Positions 1 through 8,008 of a stretch of DNA of 8,993 bases are shown here, one piece after another. Numbering within the stretch: position 1 is the first letter of the stretch; every line of letters starts with the position of its first letter. Both the position numbers and the translations under genes were made by a program. The stretch covers positions 7,151 through 16,143 of the forward strand of contig DBNL01000109.1 of NCBI GenBank assembly GCA_002299785.1. The letters are read 5' to 3'. The notes under the pieces were generated by a model, which was not told the DNA's origin, did not search any database, and worked only from the letters and a program-made list of their open reading frames with translations. This DNA is from Verrucomicrobia bacterium UBA673. GTDB taxonomy: Bacteria > Verrucomicrobiota > Verrucomicrobiia > Limisphaerales > UBA1096.

Positions 1-1
1 G

Positions 2-160
2 GGAGAGAAAACCAACCTCGCAGAGAAAGAGCCGGCGAAGGTGAAGGAATTGCACGCCGCCATGTTGAAATGGCGCAAGGAAACCAAGGCGCCCGTGCCC
101 ACGGAGAAAAATCCGGGCTACGATCCCAAGGCGGTGTTTCAGGCGCCCAAGCGGAAATAG
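2..160 (+). CDS. Sulfatase, C-terminal end only (partial)
   Basis: This open frame enters from the left edge and ends at TAG 158-160, leaving 52 visible residues. The visible tail has the look of a formylglycine sulfatase C-terminus: an N-L-A segment followed by a helix of the type P-x-K-V-K-E-L-H-x-x-M-L-K-W-R, then P-V-P-T-E-K-N-P-G-Y-D-P. In arylsulfatase-like proteins this region follows the D-P-x-E-x-x-N-L-A stretch and packs against the catalytic domain. The catalytic Cys/Ser motif and metal ligands lie outside the window, so activity cannot be judged. A second sulfatase starts only 19-40 bases downstream on the same strand, so the two are probably one transcription unit. The family call rests on a short tail but is fairly distinctive; the substrate is unknown. 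Confidence 0.72.
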   Translation, partial: GEKTNLAEKEPAKVKELHAAMLKWRKETKAPVPTEKNPGYDPKAVFQAPKRK

Positions 161-200
161 GGTTGCCCAGCGGGCGCGTATGCGCGACCATAGCGGCTTC

Positions 201-1679
201 ATGAAAGGGTTTCCGTTTTCCTCATTGGGCCGGCTGATGCTGGCGATTTTTCTGGTGGCTCCGTTGCTGCTCCGCGCCGCGGACAAGCCGAATGTACTGT
301 TCATATTCGCCGATGATCAATGTTATGAAACCATCGGCGCGCTTGGTTACACGGATATCGATACGCCGAATCTCGATCGGTTGGTCAAGCGCGGTACCAC
401 CTTCACACGCGCCTACAACATGGGCTCGTGGAGCGGCGCGGTCTGCGTGGCCAGCCGACACATGCTCATCACCGGACGGCACATTTGGCGGGCGCGAACG
501 GCATCACAAACATTGCGTAGCAGTAAAAAGTCGACCGACGAGCAAAAGGCCGCCCGTGAACAGGAATTTAACAATCTCTGGCCGCAGGTCATGGGCCGCG
601 CGGGGTACCAGACTTTTTTCACCGGCAAATGGCATATCCAGGCTCCCGCCGACAAGGCGTTTCAAGTTGCCAAAAATATTCGCGGCGGGATGCCAAACCA
701 AACACCACAGGGCTACAACCGGCCGCTCCCTGACAAGCCGGATCCGTGGAGCCCTTACGACGTGAAGTTCGACGGCTTTTGGAAGGGCGGCAAGCACTGG
801 AGCGAAGTAGTAGCGGACGACGCGGTGGACTACATTGGCACCGCCAAGAAAGATGAGCGGCCGTTCTTTATGTACATCGCGTTCAACGCGCCGCACGACC
901 CGCGCCAGGCGCCCAAGGAGTACGTCGATCGTTACCCACTGAGCCGCATTCAGGTTCCTCAAAATTATCTAAGCGAATATCCTTACAAGGACGATATCGG
1001 CTGTGGCGCCAATTTGCGCGACGAGAAACTCGGTCCATTCCCGCGCACTAATCACGCAGTGAAAATTCATCGGCAGGAATACTACGCGATCATCGAGCAC
1101 ATGGACGCGCAGATCGGCCGTATCCTCGACGCGCTCGATGCATCCGGCCAGGCGCAGAACACCTACATATTCTTCACTGCCGACCACGGGCTGGCAGTGG
1201 GCCACCACGGGTTGTTTGGAAAACAAAACCTTTACGAGCACAGCACGCGTGTGCCGTTCATCGCAGTCGGCCCTGGCATCAAGACCCACCACAAGATCGA
1301 CTTTCCGATTTACATGCAGGACGTGATGGCCACGTCGCTGGATATCGCCGAAGCCAAGCGCCCGGCGCAGGTCGAGTTCCAGAGCCTGCTGCCGTTGTTA
1401 CATGGAGAGTCTGCTGAATCCAGCGTCAAGGCGGTGTATGGTGCCTATCTCGGAGTTCAACGCTCCGTGACGATGGGCAACTGGAAACTCATTCTTTACC
1501 CGAAAATCTCGAAGGCTCGCCTTTACAACATCAAGCGCGACCCGCTCGAGATGATCGACGTCGCCAACGACCCTGACCGGGCAAAAGTCATCAAGCGCCT
1601 TTACAAGCGCCTGTTGAAACTGCAACAAGCCAACGGCGACTCCCTAGACCTCAAGGCGGCCTTCCCCAACTTGGGCTGA
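201..1679 (+). CDS. Secreted formylglycine-dependent sulfatase
   Basis: Predicted exported sulfatase of the alkaline-phosphatase superfamily, hydrolysing sulfate esters, probably on a glycan. From ATG 201 it is 492 residues, a usual family length. A hydrophobic signal segment covers about residues 10-25 and is followed by K-P-N-V-L-F-I-F-A-D-D-Q, which supplies metal ligands D38 and D39. The formylglycine site is C82-V-A-S-R86, followed by H-M-L-I-T-G-R. Further family landmarks are G-K-W-H at 142-145, A-D-H-G at 327-330, K341, and a C-terminal L-Y-N-I-K-R-D-P-L-E-M segment. Ala replaces the more usual Pro two residues after Cys, which the accepted C-x-(P/A)-x-R motif allows. The frame also has an in-frame ATG at 180 (499 residues). 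I prefer 201 because it gives a shorter, basic, more typical signal peptide, but neither start has a clear Shine-Dalgarno. Activity needs a formylglycine-generating enzyme encoded elsewhere. Substrate is not readable from sequence. Confidence 0.93.
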   Translation: MKGFPFSSLGRLMLAIFLVAPLLLRAADKPNVLFIFADDQCYETIGALGYTDIDTPNLDRLVKRGTTFTRAYNMGSWSGAVCVASRHMLITGRHIWRARTASQTLRSSKKSTDEQKAAREQEFNNLWPQVMGRAGYQTFFTGKWHIQAPADKAFQVAKNIRGGMPNQTPQGYNRPLPDKPDPWSPYDVKFDGFWKGGKHWSEVVADDAVDYIGTAKKDERPFFMYIAFNAPHDPRQAPKEYVDRYPLSRIQVPQNYLSEYPYKDDIGCGANLRDEKLGPFPRTNHAVKIHRQEYYAIIEHMDAQIGRILDALDASGQAQNTYIFFTADHGLAVGHHGLFGKQNLYEHSTRVPFIAVGPGIKTHHKIDFPIYMQDVMATSLDIAEAKRPAQVEFQSLLPLLHGESAESSVKAVYGAYLGVQRSVTMGNWKLILYPKISKARLYNIKRDPLEMIDVANDPDRAKVIKRLYKRLLKLQQANGDSLDLKAAFPNLG

Positions 1680-1733
1680 CTTTAATACCTTGATTCAACG
1701 ATAACTTTGATTAACCGAACCGAGTACCCGGTG

Positions 1734-3947
1734 ATGCAGCGGGCTTTTTTATTGGCTGTATTAGTGCTTGGCCTTGGCCAAACGGCGTCCGCCGTTGAAC
1801 ACTCCGCCGTTGCGCCGGACAGCCGAGGCACCTTTCGCGGGCGCCCCACTGTTGCGGCGGTGCGCGTTGTCCAAGCGCCTGACATCGACGGCTACATCGA
1901 CGACGACGCATGGTACTTGGCTAAGCCAGCCGGCGATTTTCTACAAAAGAATCCCAACGAAAACATCCCACACACCCAACGTACAGAATTCCGCGTGGTA
2001 TACGACGATAATGCGCTATACATCGGCGTATGGTGTTTCGACGACGAAGCGGGCCTGATCATTGCAAATAACATGGAACGCGACGGTCATATGCGTTACG
2101 AGGATGTAGTCAATATCACGCTGGACACGTTTTTAGATCGACGAAATGGATACTATTTCTCCATCAACCCCAATGGGGCACGGGGTGACGCCACCATCAG
2201 CAACAACACCACAGTAAACGGCGAGTGGGACGGCGCATGGATGGCACAGAGCCAAAGCCACTCCTGGGGTTGGAGCATGGAGTTGGCCATCCCTTTTAAG
2301 TCGATCAGCTTCGACGAGTCGGCTGACACTTGGGGGCTGAACGTTTACCGCAACATCGGCCGCGCCGGCGAACGCGCCCAGTGGGCAAACTCCCGCTCGG
2401 CCAGTCGCAGCTACTTCGTCTCAGATAGCGGCGACCTCACCGGCTTGTCCGGCCTCCGGCAGGGTCTCGGTCTGGACATCACGCCATATGCCATCGGCAA
2501 GTATCAGAAGGATTACGATGCGAACGACTCCGACTTACTAGGCGATTTTGGGTTCGACATCCGCTACCGGCTCACCCCCAGCCTCACCGCCATGGCCAGC
2601 GTGAACACCGACTTCGCCGAGACAGAGACCGATATGCGACAAATCAACTTCACGCGGTTCCCTCTATTTTTCCCCGAAAAACGGCAGTTTTTCCTGGAGG
2701 ACTCCGGTATATTCGGCTTTGGCGGAGTAGGGTCATCCCGACGGAGCTCCCGCAACTCGTCAGACACCCTGCTCATGCCGTTTTTCAGTCGTCGAATCGG
2801 CCTAAGTAATAACGGTGGGATTATGCCAATCCAGTTTGCAGGTAAAATAACTGGCCGTGTTAAAGATTATAATATAGGCCTGCTCAATGCTGTGCTCGAC
2901 GGAGAGGAAGGCCTACGAAATGCCTTTGTCGGCCGCATCAGCCGCAATGTGCTTGAGCAGTCGTCGATTGGTTTCCTAACCACCGTGGGTGATCCAAACT
3001 CGGATGAAATGAACTCCGTGGTGGGCACAGACTTCCAGTATCGGAATAGCAACTTCATCGGTGGAAACACTCTCGAGGTCAACCTTTACGCGCTCGGCAC
3101 ATACGTGGAGGACGGCGGCGGACTTGAACCCGCGTGGAGCGCCAACGCCCGACTTTATGACCGTAACATCGAGTTGGCTGCCAGCGCAATTGAGATCGGA
3201 GACGACTTCAACCCGGCGATGGGATTCGTCCAGCGGCAAGGCACTCGAGTCTACAAAATTGCTGCAGACTATGTCCCTTACCACGACAAAATCGACTGGC
3301 TACGAAACACCCGGCACGGCTACGAGGTGGAACTCTACACCGACCTCGGCAACGATGTCGTGAATACCAAGCAGCAATTCAACCTCATGTCGCTCTACCT
3401 CGAGAGCCAGGATGTCATCAAGTTCGATATTTCCCACCTGACCGACCGACCTAATAAAGATTTTACCATCTCGGATGGCTCGATTATCCCCGCAGGAAAC
3501 TATGACTGGTGGGAAGTGCGGATGTTTGCCTACATGGGCATGCAGCGTTCATTGTTTTTGCGACCGATGTATCGAGCCGGCGGTTTTTATGATGGCACGC
3601 GCCAAGAAATCTCCCTCGAGACCTTTTATCGCCCATGGCCCAAACTGCTTGTCGGTGGCGAGTACTCAGTAAACCTGATTGACTGGGACGCCCTCGACGA
3701 GTCCATCATCAGGCAAATTTCCGGCACCCTACGGTACAGTTTCACCCCCGACCTGGTTTGGTTCAACCTCGCCCAATACGACAACATCTCGAACTCAATA
3801 GGTGTCAATAGCCGCCTTCAGTGGGAGTACAAACCGGGTGCGAAGATGTTCTTCGTGGTCAATCAGGGGTACATTGACGAGATGACCGGATTTGTGATGA
3901 AAGACTTCGAAGTCGTGGCCAAGATAGGGGCGCTGTTCCGTTTTTAA
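1734..3947 (+). CDS. CBM9-like/DUF5916 outer-membrane barrel protein
   Basis: Predicted outer-membrane protein of the DUF5916 family, 737 residues from ATG 1734. Residues 1-20 form a signal peptide (hydrophobic core, then T-A-S-A before the likely cut). A CBM9-like sandwich follows at roughly 45-220; it opens with D-I-D-G-Y-I-D-D-D-A-W (about 50-60), the usual entry to this fold, and includes V-V-Y-D-D-N-A-L-Y-I-G-V. The hallmark segment F-F-P-E-K-R-Q-F-F-L-E-D-S-G lies at 312-325. The remainder, to a C-terminal Phe preceded by alternating hydrophobic residues, fits antiparallel beta strands of a barrel ending in a BAM-type signal. The frame stays open upstream to a TTG at 1707 and a GTG at 1731, but ATG 1734 gives the cleanest signal peptide; no Shine-Dalgarno is clear. 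It lies 54 bases after the sulfatase. Family function is not established; glycan binding or passage across the outer membrane is inference from the CBM9-like fold and neighbours. Confidence 0.88.
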   Translation: MQRAFLLAVLVLGLGQTASAVEHSAVAPDSRGTFRGRPTVAAVRVVQAPDIDGYIDDDAWYLAKPAGDFLQKNPNENIPHTQRTEFRVVYDDNALYIGVWCFDDEAGLIIANNMERDGHMRYEDVVNITLDTFLDRRNGYYFSINPNGARGDATISNNTTVNGEWDGAWMAQSQSHSWGWSMELAIPFKSISFDESADTWGLNVYRNIGRAGERAQWANSRSASRSYFVSDSGDLTGLSGLRQGLGLDITPYAIGKYQKDYDANDSDLLGDFGFDIRYRLTPSLTAMASVNTDFAETETDMRQINFTRFPLFFPEKRQFFLEDSGIFGFGGVGSSRRSSRNSSDTLLMPFFSRRIGLSNNGGIMPIQFAGKITGRVKDYNIGLLNAVLDGEEGLRNAFVGRISRNVLEQSSIGFLTTVGDPNSDEMNSVVGTDFQYRNSNFIGGNTLEVNLYALGTYVEDGGGLEPAWSANARLYDRNIELAASAIEIGDDFNPAMGFVQRQGTRVYKIAADYVPYHDKIDWLRNTRHGYEVELYTDLGNDVVNTKQQFNLMSLYLESQDVIKFDISHLTDRPNKDFTISDGSIIPAGNYDWWEVRMFAYMGMQRSLFLRPMYRAGGFYDGTRQEISLETFYRPWPKLLVGGEYSVNLIDWDALDESIIRQISGTLRYSFTPDLVWFNLAQYDNISNSIGVNSRLQWEYKPGAKMFFVVNQGYIDEMTGFVMKDFEVVAKIGALFRF

Positions 3948-3992
3948 GGTCTTTACGCTCGAACCACGCGACATCACCACTCACAATACCGC

Positions 3993-5060
3993 ATGCACTT
4001 GGCTCGGCTCAAACTGCGTGATTTCCGGAATATCCGGCGGCTCGACGTCGCGTTCGAGCCGGGGTTCCACGTACTGCTCGGCCGCAACGCGCAGGGCAAA
4101 ACAAACATGCTCGAGGCCGTTTACCTGCTGGCCACGCTGCGCTCATTCCGTGGCGTCGGCAACGCGCAAATTATCCGGCACGAGCGGAAGGCCTTTTTCG
4201 CCGGCGGACTCGCGATTGGTCAGGAGGAGAATGACATCCGCTATTATTGGTCGGCGGCCCAACGCAAACTAACCATCAACGAAAAACCAATCCGGCGCAT
4301 CGCCGACTACCTCGGCACACTTCGCACCGTAGTCTTTTGTACGGAGGATTCACTGCTGGTTAACGGACCGGCCAAGTCGCGCCGCCGTTTTCTTGACCTA
4401 CTGCTCACACAGACCCGACCCGGCTATCTGGAATTACTGCACCGCTACACCGAAGCGCTGCGCTCGCGCAACGTACTACTCAAGCGTGATACGCCCGACC
4501 TGAGGCTACTCGACAGCTTCACCCGAGAACTAGTTTATAACGGCGAAAAAATTATCACTGCCCGGCATGATCTTGTCAAAAAACTCTCACCACTCATCCT
4601 ATTGGGGTACCGAAAAATCGCCACCAAGACGGAGGACGCCCACATCGACTACGCGCCAAGCGTGCGAGAGGATTTTGCGGTGGATCTGGCCAAGTCGAGA
4701 AGCCGCGAGCAGCGATACCGAACGACGCTCGTAGGACCCCACAGGGACGAACTCAAGCTGACGCTCAACCGGCAGCCGGTGGCGCAATACGCCAGCGAGG
4801 GGCAAAAACGTACCTTCGCCATCGCGCTAAAAATGGCGCAGGCCGACTTCCTCGGTGGTATTCACGGCTCACCACCGATCCTGCTGATCGACGACGTAAT
4901 GGGCGAACTCGACGCTCGGCGTCGGGCTGGCTTGTTACCATTGGTCAGCCGCGTTGGGCAAGTGTTCATGACGTGCACCGAGGAAAACTGGCCCAGCGAA
5001 CTCACCGGCCACCTTCACCGCTGGCAGGTCGATCAGGGAGTAGTGAGCAGAAAGAAGTGA
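3993..5060 (+). CDS. recF: DNA replication and repair protein RecF
   Basis: RecF is a cytoplasmic SMC-like ATPase that, with RecO and RecR, helps load RecA on gapped DNA at stalled forks. The 355-residue length is normal. The start M-H-L-x-R-L-x-L-x-D-F-R-N is typical of the family. Walker A is G-R-N-A-Q-G-K-T (30-37). The conserved V-G-P-H-R-D-E-L is at 247-254, the ABC signature S-E-G-Q at 268-271, Walker B L-L-I-D-D at 297-301 and the D-loop G-E-L-D at 304-307. All key residues are present, so it should be active. ATG 3993 is the only sensible start, since the beta strand with L-K-L-R-D-F begins at once; no strong Shine-Dalgarno is visible. It follows the DUF5916 gene by 45 bases on the same strand with no terminator between. 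No dnaA, dnaN or gyrB, the usual neighbours, is visible. Confidence 0.95.
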   Translation: MHLARLKLRDFRNIRRLDVAFEPGFHVLLGRNAQGKTNMLEAVYLLATLRSFRGVGNAQIIRHERKAFFAGGLAIGQEENDIRYYWSAAQRKLTINEKPIRRIADYLGTLRTVVFCTEDSLLVNGPAKSRRRFLDLLLTQTRPGYLELLHRYTEALRSRNVLLKRDTPDLRLLDSFTRELVYNGEKIITARHDLVKKLSPLILLGYRKIATKTEDAHIDYAPSVREDFAVDLAKSRSREQRYRTTLVGPHRDELKLTLNRQPVAQYASEGQKRTFAIALKMAQADFLGGIHGSPPILLIDDVMGELDARRRAGLLPLVSRVGQVFMTCTEENWPSELTGHLHRWQVDQGVVSRKK

Positions 5061-5137
5061 TCCGCTGAAAGATCAACGCCAAAAGGCGCGGCACATTCCC
5101 TCCGTGGAAAAATACGAGGTTGCCTTGTGTCGCCCAT

Positions 5138-5803
5138 TCAGGGCTTGGCGAAGAGACGGCCAAATAGCTTGTTGAGCAGCACCTTCCAGGTGATCTTGGT
5201 GGCGACTTTGTCGAAGAGCGGGCGCAGGTCGCTGAGTTTCTCAACGTCCTGTACGGTGTAGTCCTCAATGTTGATGGTGACATCGCGGGATTTTCCGACG
5301 TCAGCGAGGTTGGTGAATTTCAGCCGTTCCCACGAGAAGGTCAAGGTTTCGATGGTGAAGTAGAGCGGCGACTCGCCGAGCGCGAGCTGGGCCGACGATT
5401 TCGCCACGGCGTCCGGCAAGGAGATGAGATTGCGTTCTCCCCCCTTGGTTTCCACGAGATTGAACTCGGTGATGCCGATGCGCACCATCCGGAAATGCGG
5501 CTTGAGCTTGCGGCGTACGTTCATCAACTCCGAGAAGTCGCAGTCGATAAACAGGTCATCGATTCGTAGCATCCTCGCGCCGCCGTACTTGGGTAGATTG
5601 TATAGGGTGATGTCACGGGCGGAGACGGTGGAGTTTAGAGGGAAACCGATGTCAAGATGCCCAATCCTAGCATCCATACCCTGCTCGCGAAACTCGCTGA
5701 TGATGATCCACTTTACCAAAGCGCCCTTGGTAAGGAACAGCCCGATTGCCAAGACTAGTAACAGGATGAGCAGGCGAAAAGCCCAGCGGAACAAAAACCG
5801 CAT
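5138..5803 (-). CDS. Short AsmA-like membrane-anchored protein
   Basis: A 221-residue protein with an uncleaved-looking N-terminal membrane segment at about 6-26 and the rest predicted outside the cytoplasm. After the anchor come G-x-x-A-R-I-G-H-L-D-I-G-F-P-L-N-S (about 42-58), then A-R-D-I-T-L-Y-N-L-P (62-71), R-M-L-R-I-D-D-L (77-84) and G-G-E-R-N-L (121-126). This order matches the N-terminal repeat of AsmA-type proteins (AsmA, TamB, YhdP relatives), where beta segments build a lipid-carrying groove. At 221 residues it holds only the N-terminal part and lacks the long bridge and C-terminal domain, so it may be a stand-alone short form. It begins 48 bases after the aas gene on the same strand and is probably co-transcribed with it, fitting a role in envelope lipid handling. 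It converges on recF with 77 bases between stops. The AsmA link is by pattern only; the function is inferred. Confidence 0.72.
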   Translation of the reverse strand: MRFLFRWAFRLLILLLVLAIGLFLTKGALVKWIIISEFREQGMDARIGHLDIGFPLNSTVSARDITLYNLPKYGGARMLRIDDLFIDCDFSELMNVRRKLKPHFRMVRIGITEFNLVETKGGERNLISLPDAVAKSSAQLALGESPLYFTIETLTFSWERLKFTNLADVGKSRDVTINIEDYTVQDVEKLSDLRPLFDKVATKITWKVLLNKLFGRLFAKP

Positions 5804-5851
5804 CGCACGAATTTACCAAAAACCGGCCCGTGTGACAACGCGAAACACAGC

Positions 5852-5889
5852 TCAAGCAGGTCGAGCTTGACCAAGTTCGACCTGCTTGA
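5852..5889 (-). repeat. 13-bp inverted repeat over the aas stop codon
   Basis: Positions 5852-5864 and 5877-5889 are exact reverse complements (13 bp). Inside, after one mismatch, 5866-5868 pair with 5873-5875 around a four-base loop (5869-5872). The aas stop codon forms the 3' end of the stem on the minus-strand transcript, so the last 11 codons or so are both coding and self-complementary. The bases that follow are only partly T-rich (three consecutive T at 5845-5843), so this is not a canonical intrinsic terminator. It could slow transcription, stabilise the aas mRNA end, or reduce read-through into the AsmA-like gene. Confidence 0.7.
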
Positions 5890-8008
5890 TCACCTCACGG
5901 TGGTTCAGCTTGCCGGTACCAAGCTTGGGCAGCTCGTCCATCACCCGCAGATCGCGCGGCACACAGAGGTTGGTCATCCCCGCCGTGGCGATGGCCCCGC
6001 GCACCTCGTTCAGCGACAACCCCGGCTCGTTGGTGACAGCGACGAGTTTCTCTCCTTTCTCCGTGTCAGGCAACGCCACCACTACCACTTCGCATTCCTC
6101 ACCATGCTGCGGGAATGCGCCCGCCAATGCGTCCTCCACCGCCGTGAGGCTAACCATCTCGCCGCTCACCTTGGCAAAGCGCTTGGCCCTGCCCCGGACC
6201 CAGAAGTAGCCGTCGGCATCAACGTGGATGATATCTCCAGTGTCATACCAGCCGCCTAGCGCCTGAAACGCCGCGTTGGCATCGGCATTGAGATAACCCT
6301 TCATGATGTTCGGGCCGCGGACGAACAGGCGACCGGCATCCGTCACGCCGTCAATCGGCTCAAGCTTCCACTCAATGCCAGGCAACAGCCGTCCCACGGA
6401 GCCGAAACGATTGTCGGCCTTGGTATTGGCGCAGATCGCAGGGGCGCACTCGGTCACCCCATACGCCTCGTTGATGCGTACGCCGAACTTGCGCGCCCAT
6501 GTATCAGCCGTAGCCTGCTGTACTTTTTCCGCGCCAGCGAGCAGATAGCGCACGTTGCGGAAGTCGTACGAATGCGCCTTGCGCGCGTAGCCGTTTAGGA
6601 ATGTATTTGTGCTGAGAAACATCGTCGCGTTGGAATTGTACACAGCAGTCGGGATTTGCCGGTACTGCAACGGCGACGGAAATACTGTGGTGCGAATCCC
6701 CCGGCACAACGGCAGCAGCGTGCCCACCACCAGCCCGAAGCTGTGAAACATGGGCAGGCAGTTGAAGAGGCTGTCCGTATCCATCACGTCCACGGCCGAG
6801 AACAACTGCCGCAGGTTGGCGAGGATGTTGCGGTGAGTCAGCTCGACCCCTTTGGGTACGCCCTCCGACCCGCTGGTAAACAGGATGACCGCCGTCTGGC
6901 CGGTTGGGATGCCGAACTGCGACCGGCTAAAAGCGAACCGGTGCCTGAGGAACACGCTCAGCTTGGCCAAGCCGGAGATGCGTTTCCGGATATCCTCGAG
7001 ATAAATGAACTCGATGCCAGCCGCCTCCATCGGTGCCACGTCCAGCTTGGCCTTGGCCAGAAAAACTCGGGAAGTAATGACCTGTTTCAGCCCGGCCAGC
7101 TCCGAGCAAGTGAGCATCAGCGGCACGCCGCTGGAGTAGTTGAGCACAGCCGGGATTTTGCCGATGCGCCACAGGGCAAGCAACGAGATCGCCGTGCCGT
7201 TCACGTTAGGCAGCAGCATGCCGACCCGCACCTGTTCGTCATTGAACAACCGCCGGAACTGTCCGCCAAGCACCTCCGCACCGACCATCACCATCCGGTG
7301 ACTCAGGGCCTGACCGGTGATATCCTCCAGCACCACCGTGCCGGGACGCTGCCGCGCCCTCGAGGCGATCTCGGTCAGTACGTCGCTGTGACCGTGGTCC
7401 ATCTCCACTTGAAACTGATGCTCGATCATCCGCTCACGAAGCCACTGCGTCAGTCTCTCACGCACGTCACTCATGCCACTGAATTGCCCGACCGGCGGCT
7501 GCAACACATCGCCGAAGTGAACGCTCAACCTGGGGAACCACTGCTTCCATCCCGGCTGCCGCGACCAAGGCAGGCGGAGCGCGTTACGCAAATGGCAGGT
7601 GATCACCTTGGCCCCGGTTTTGTGCAACAGGAAACCGGTGCCCTCGAAGAGCTTCATCAGGCAGCCGGTCTCCGAGATCCGGCCCTCGGCAAACAAAACC
7701 AGCCGGCCGCCACTCTGCAGAAAATTGGCCATCTCCTTCACAGCGAACGGCGAGGCGTGATCCACCGGGAAGGTGTAGCGATTCACCATCATGAACCGAA
7801 ACATCCAGTGGCTTTCCGCCCTCGAGGCAGAGGTGACAAAGCGCCAATCCTCCCCCACACACAGGCCGAGCAGCCACCAGTCGAACCACGACACGTGGTT
7901 GGGGATCAGGAGCACCGGCCCCGGCGTGTCCAGCACGCCGCCGCCGTAAATGCGAAGGCGAAACAGAACACGGGCCAGCAGTCGGCTGATGAAACGGATA
8001 AAAAGCAT
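5852..8008 (-). CDS. aas: Aas-like bifunctional acyltransferase / acyl-ACP synthetase
   Basis: Fusion enzyme of the Aas type: it activates a fatty acid with ATP, moves it to acyl carrier protein, and reacylates lysophospholipid at the inner membrane. Its 718 residues nearly equal E. coli Aas. The N-terminal PlsC-type acyltransferase (about 1-200) has N-H-V-S-W-F-D with catalytic H38 and D43, and F-A-E-G-R at 106-110 (Ala replaces the usual Pro). The AMP-binding synthetase (about 215-718) has P-loop L-F-T-S-G-S-E-G-V-P-K-G at 376-387, Y-G-V-T-E at 516-520, Y-D-T-G-D at 588-592, G-R-A-K-R-F-A-K at 606-613 followed by S-G-E-M-V-S-L, and the catalytic lysine K700 in G-T-G-K. The G-R-A-K-R-F-A-K to G-E-M-V-S-L run is a close match to Aas as remembered. 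No LplT-like transporter domain is fused and none is seen nearby. A long open frame on the opposite strand is a base-composition shadow. Other acyl-acceptor use cannot be excluded. Confidence 0.92.
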   Translation of the reverse strand: MLFIRFISRLLARVLFRLRIYGGGVLDTPGPVLLIPNHVSWFDWWLLGLCVGEDWRFVTSASRAESHWMFRFMMVNRYTFPVDHASPFAVKEMANFLQSGGRLVLFAEGRISETGCLMKLFEGTGFLLHKTGAKVITCHLRNALRLPWSRQPGWKQWFPRLSVHFGDVLQPPVGQFSGMSDVRERLTQWLRERMIEHQFQVEMDHGHSDVLTEIASRARQRPGTVVLEDITGQALSHRMVMVGAEVLGGQFRRLFNDEQVRVGMLLPNVNGTAISLLALWRIGKIPAVLNYSSGVPLMLTCSELAGLKQVITSRVFLAKAKLDVAPMEAAGIEFIYLEDIRKRISGLAKLSVFLRHRFAFSRSQFGIPTGQTAVILFTSGSEGVPKGVELTHRNILANLRQLFSAVDVMDTDSLFNCLPMFHSFGLVVGTLLPLCRGIRTTVFPSPLQYRQIPTAVYNSNATMFLSTNTFLNGYARKAHSYDFRNVRYLLAGAEKVQQATADTWARKFGVRINEAYGVTECAPAICANTKADNRFGSVGRLLPGIEWKLEPIDGVTDAGRLFVRGPNIMKGYLNADANAAFQALGGWYDTGDIIHVDADGYFWVRGRAKRFAKVSGEMVSLTAVEDALAGAFPQHGEECEVVVVALPDTEKGEKLVAVTNEPGLSLNEVRGAIATAGMTNLCVPRDLRVMDELPKLGTGKLNHREVIKQVELGQARPA

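Noticed and set aside
1690..1718. TTGATT followed by TTAACC-like bases as a promoter for the DUF5916 gene
   Set aside because: The second box is a poor match and two TTGATT copies in an AT-rich gap can arise by chance; no supporting element.
5077..5088. Small hairpin (four-base arms around AAAA) between recF and the AsmA-like gene as a bidirectional terminator
   Set aside because: The stem is only 4 bp and neither strand has a T tract after it.
5424..5870. A 148-codon plus-strand open frame opposite the AsmA-like gene
   Set aside because: Antisense to a protein with a clear membrane anchor and ordered family motifs; its own translation is Arg- and Ser-rich without pattern.
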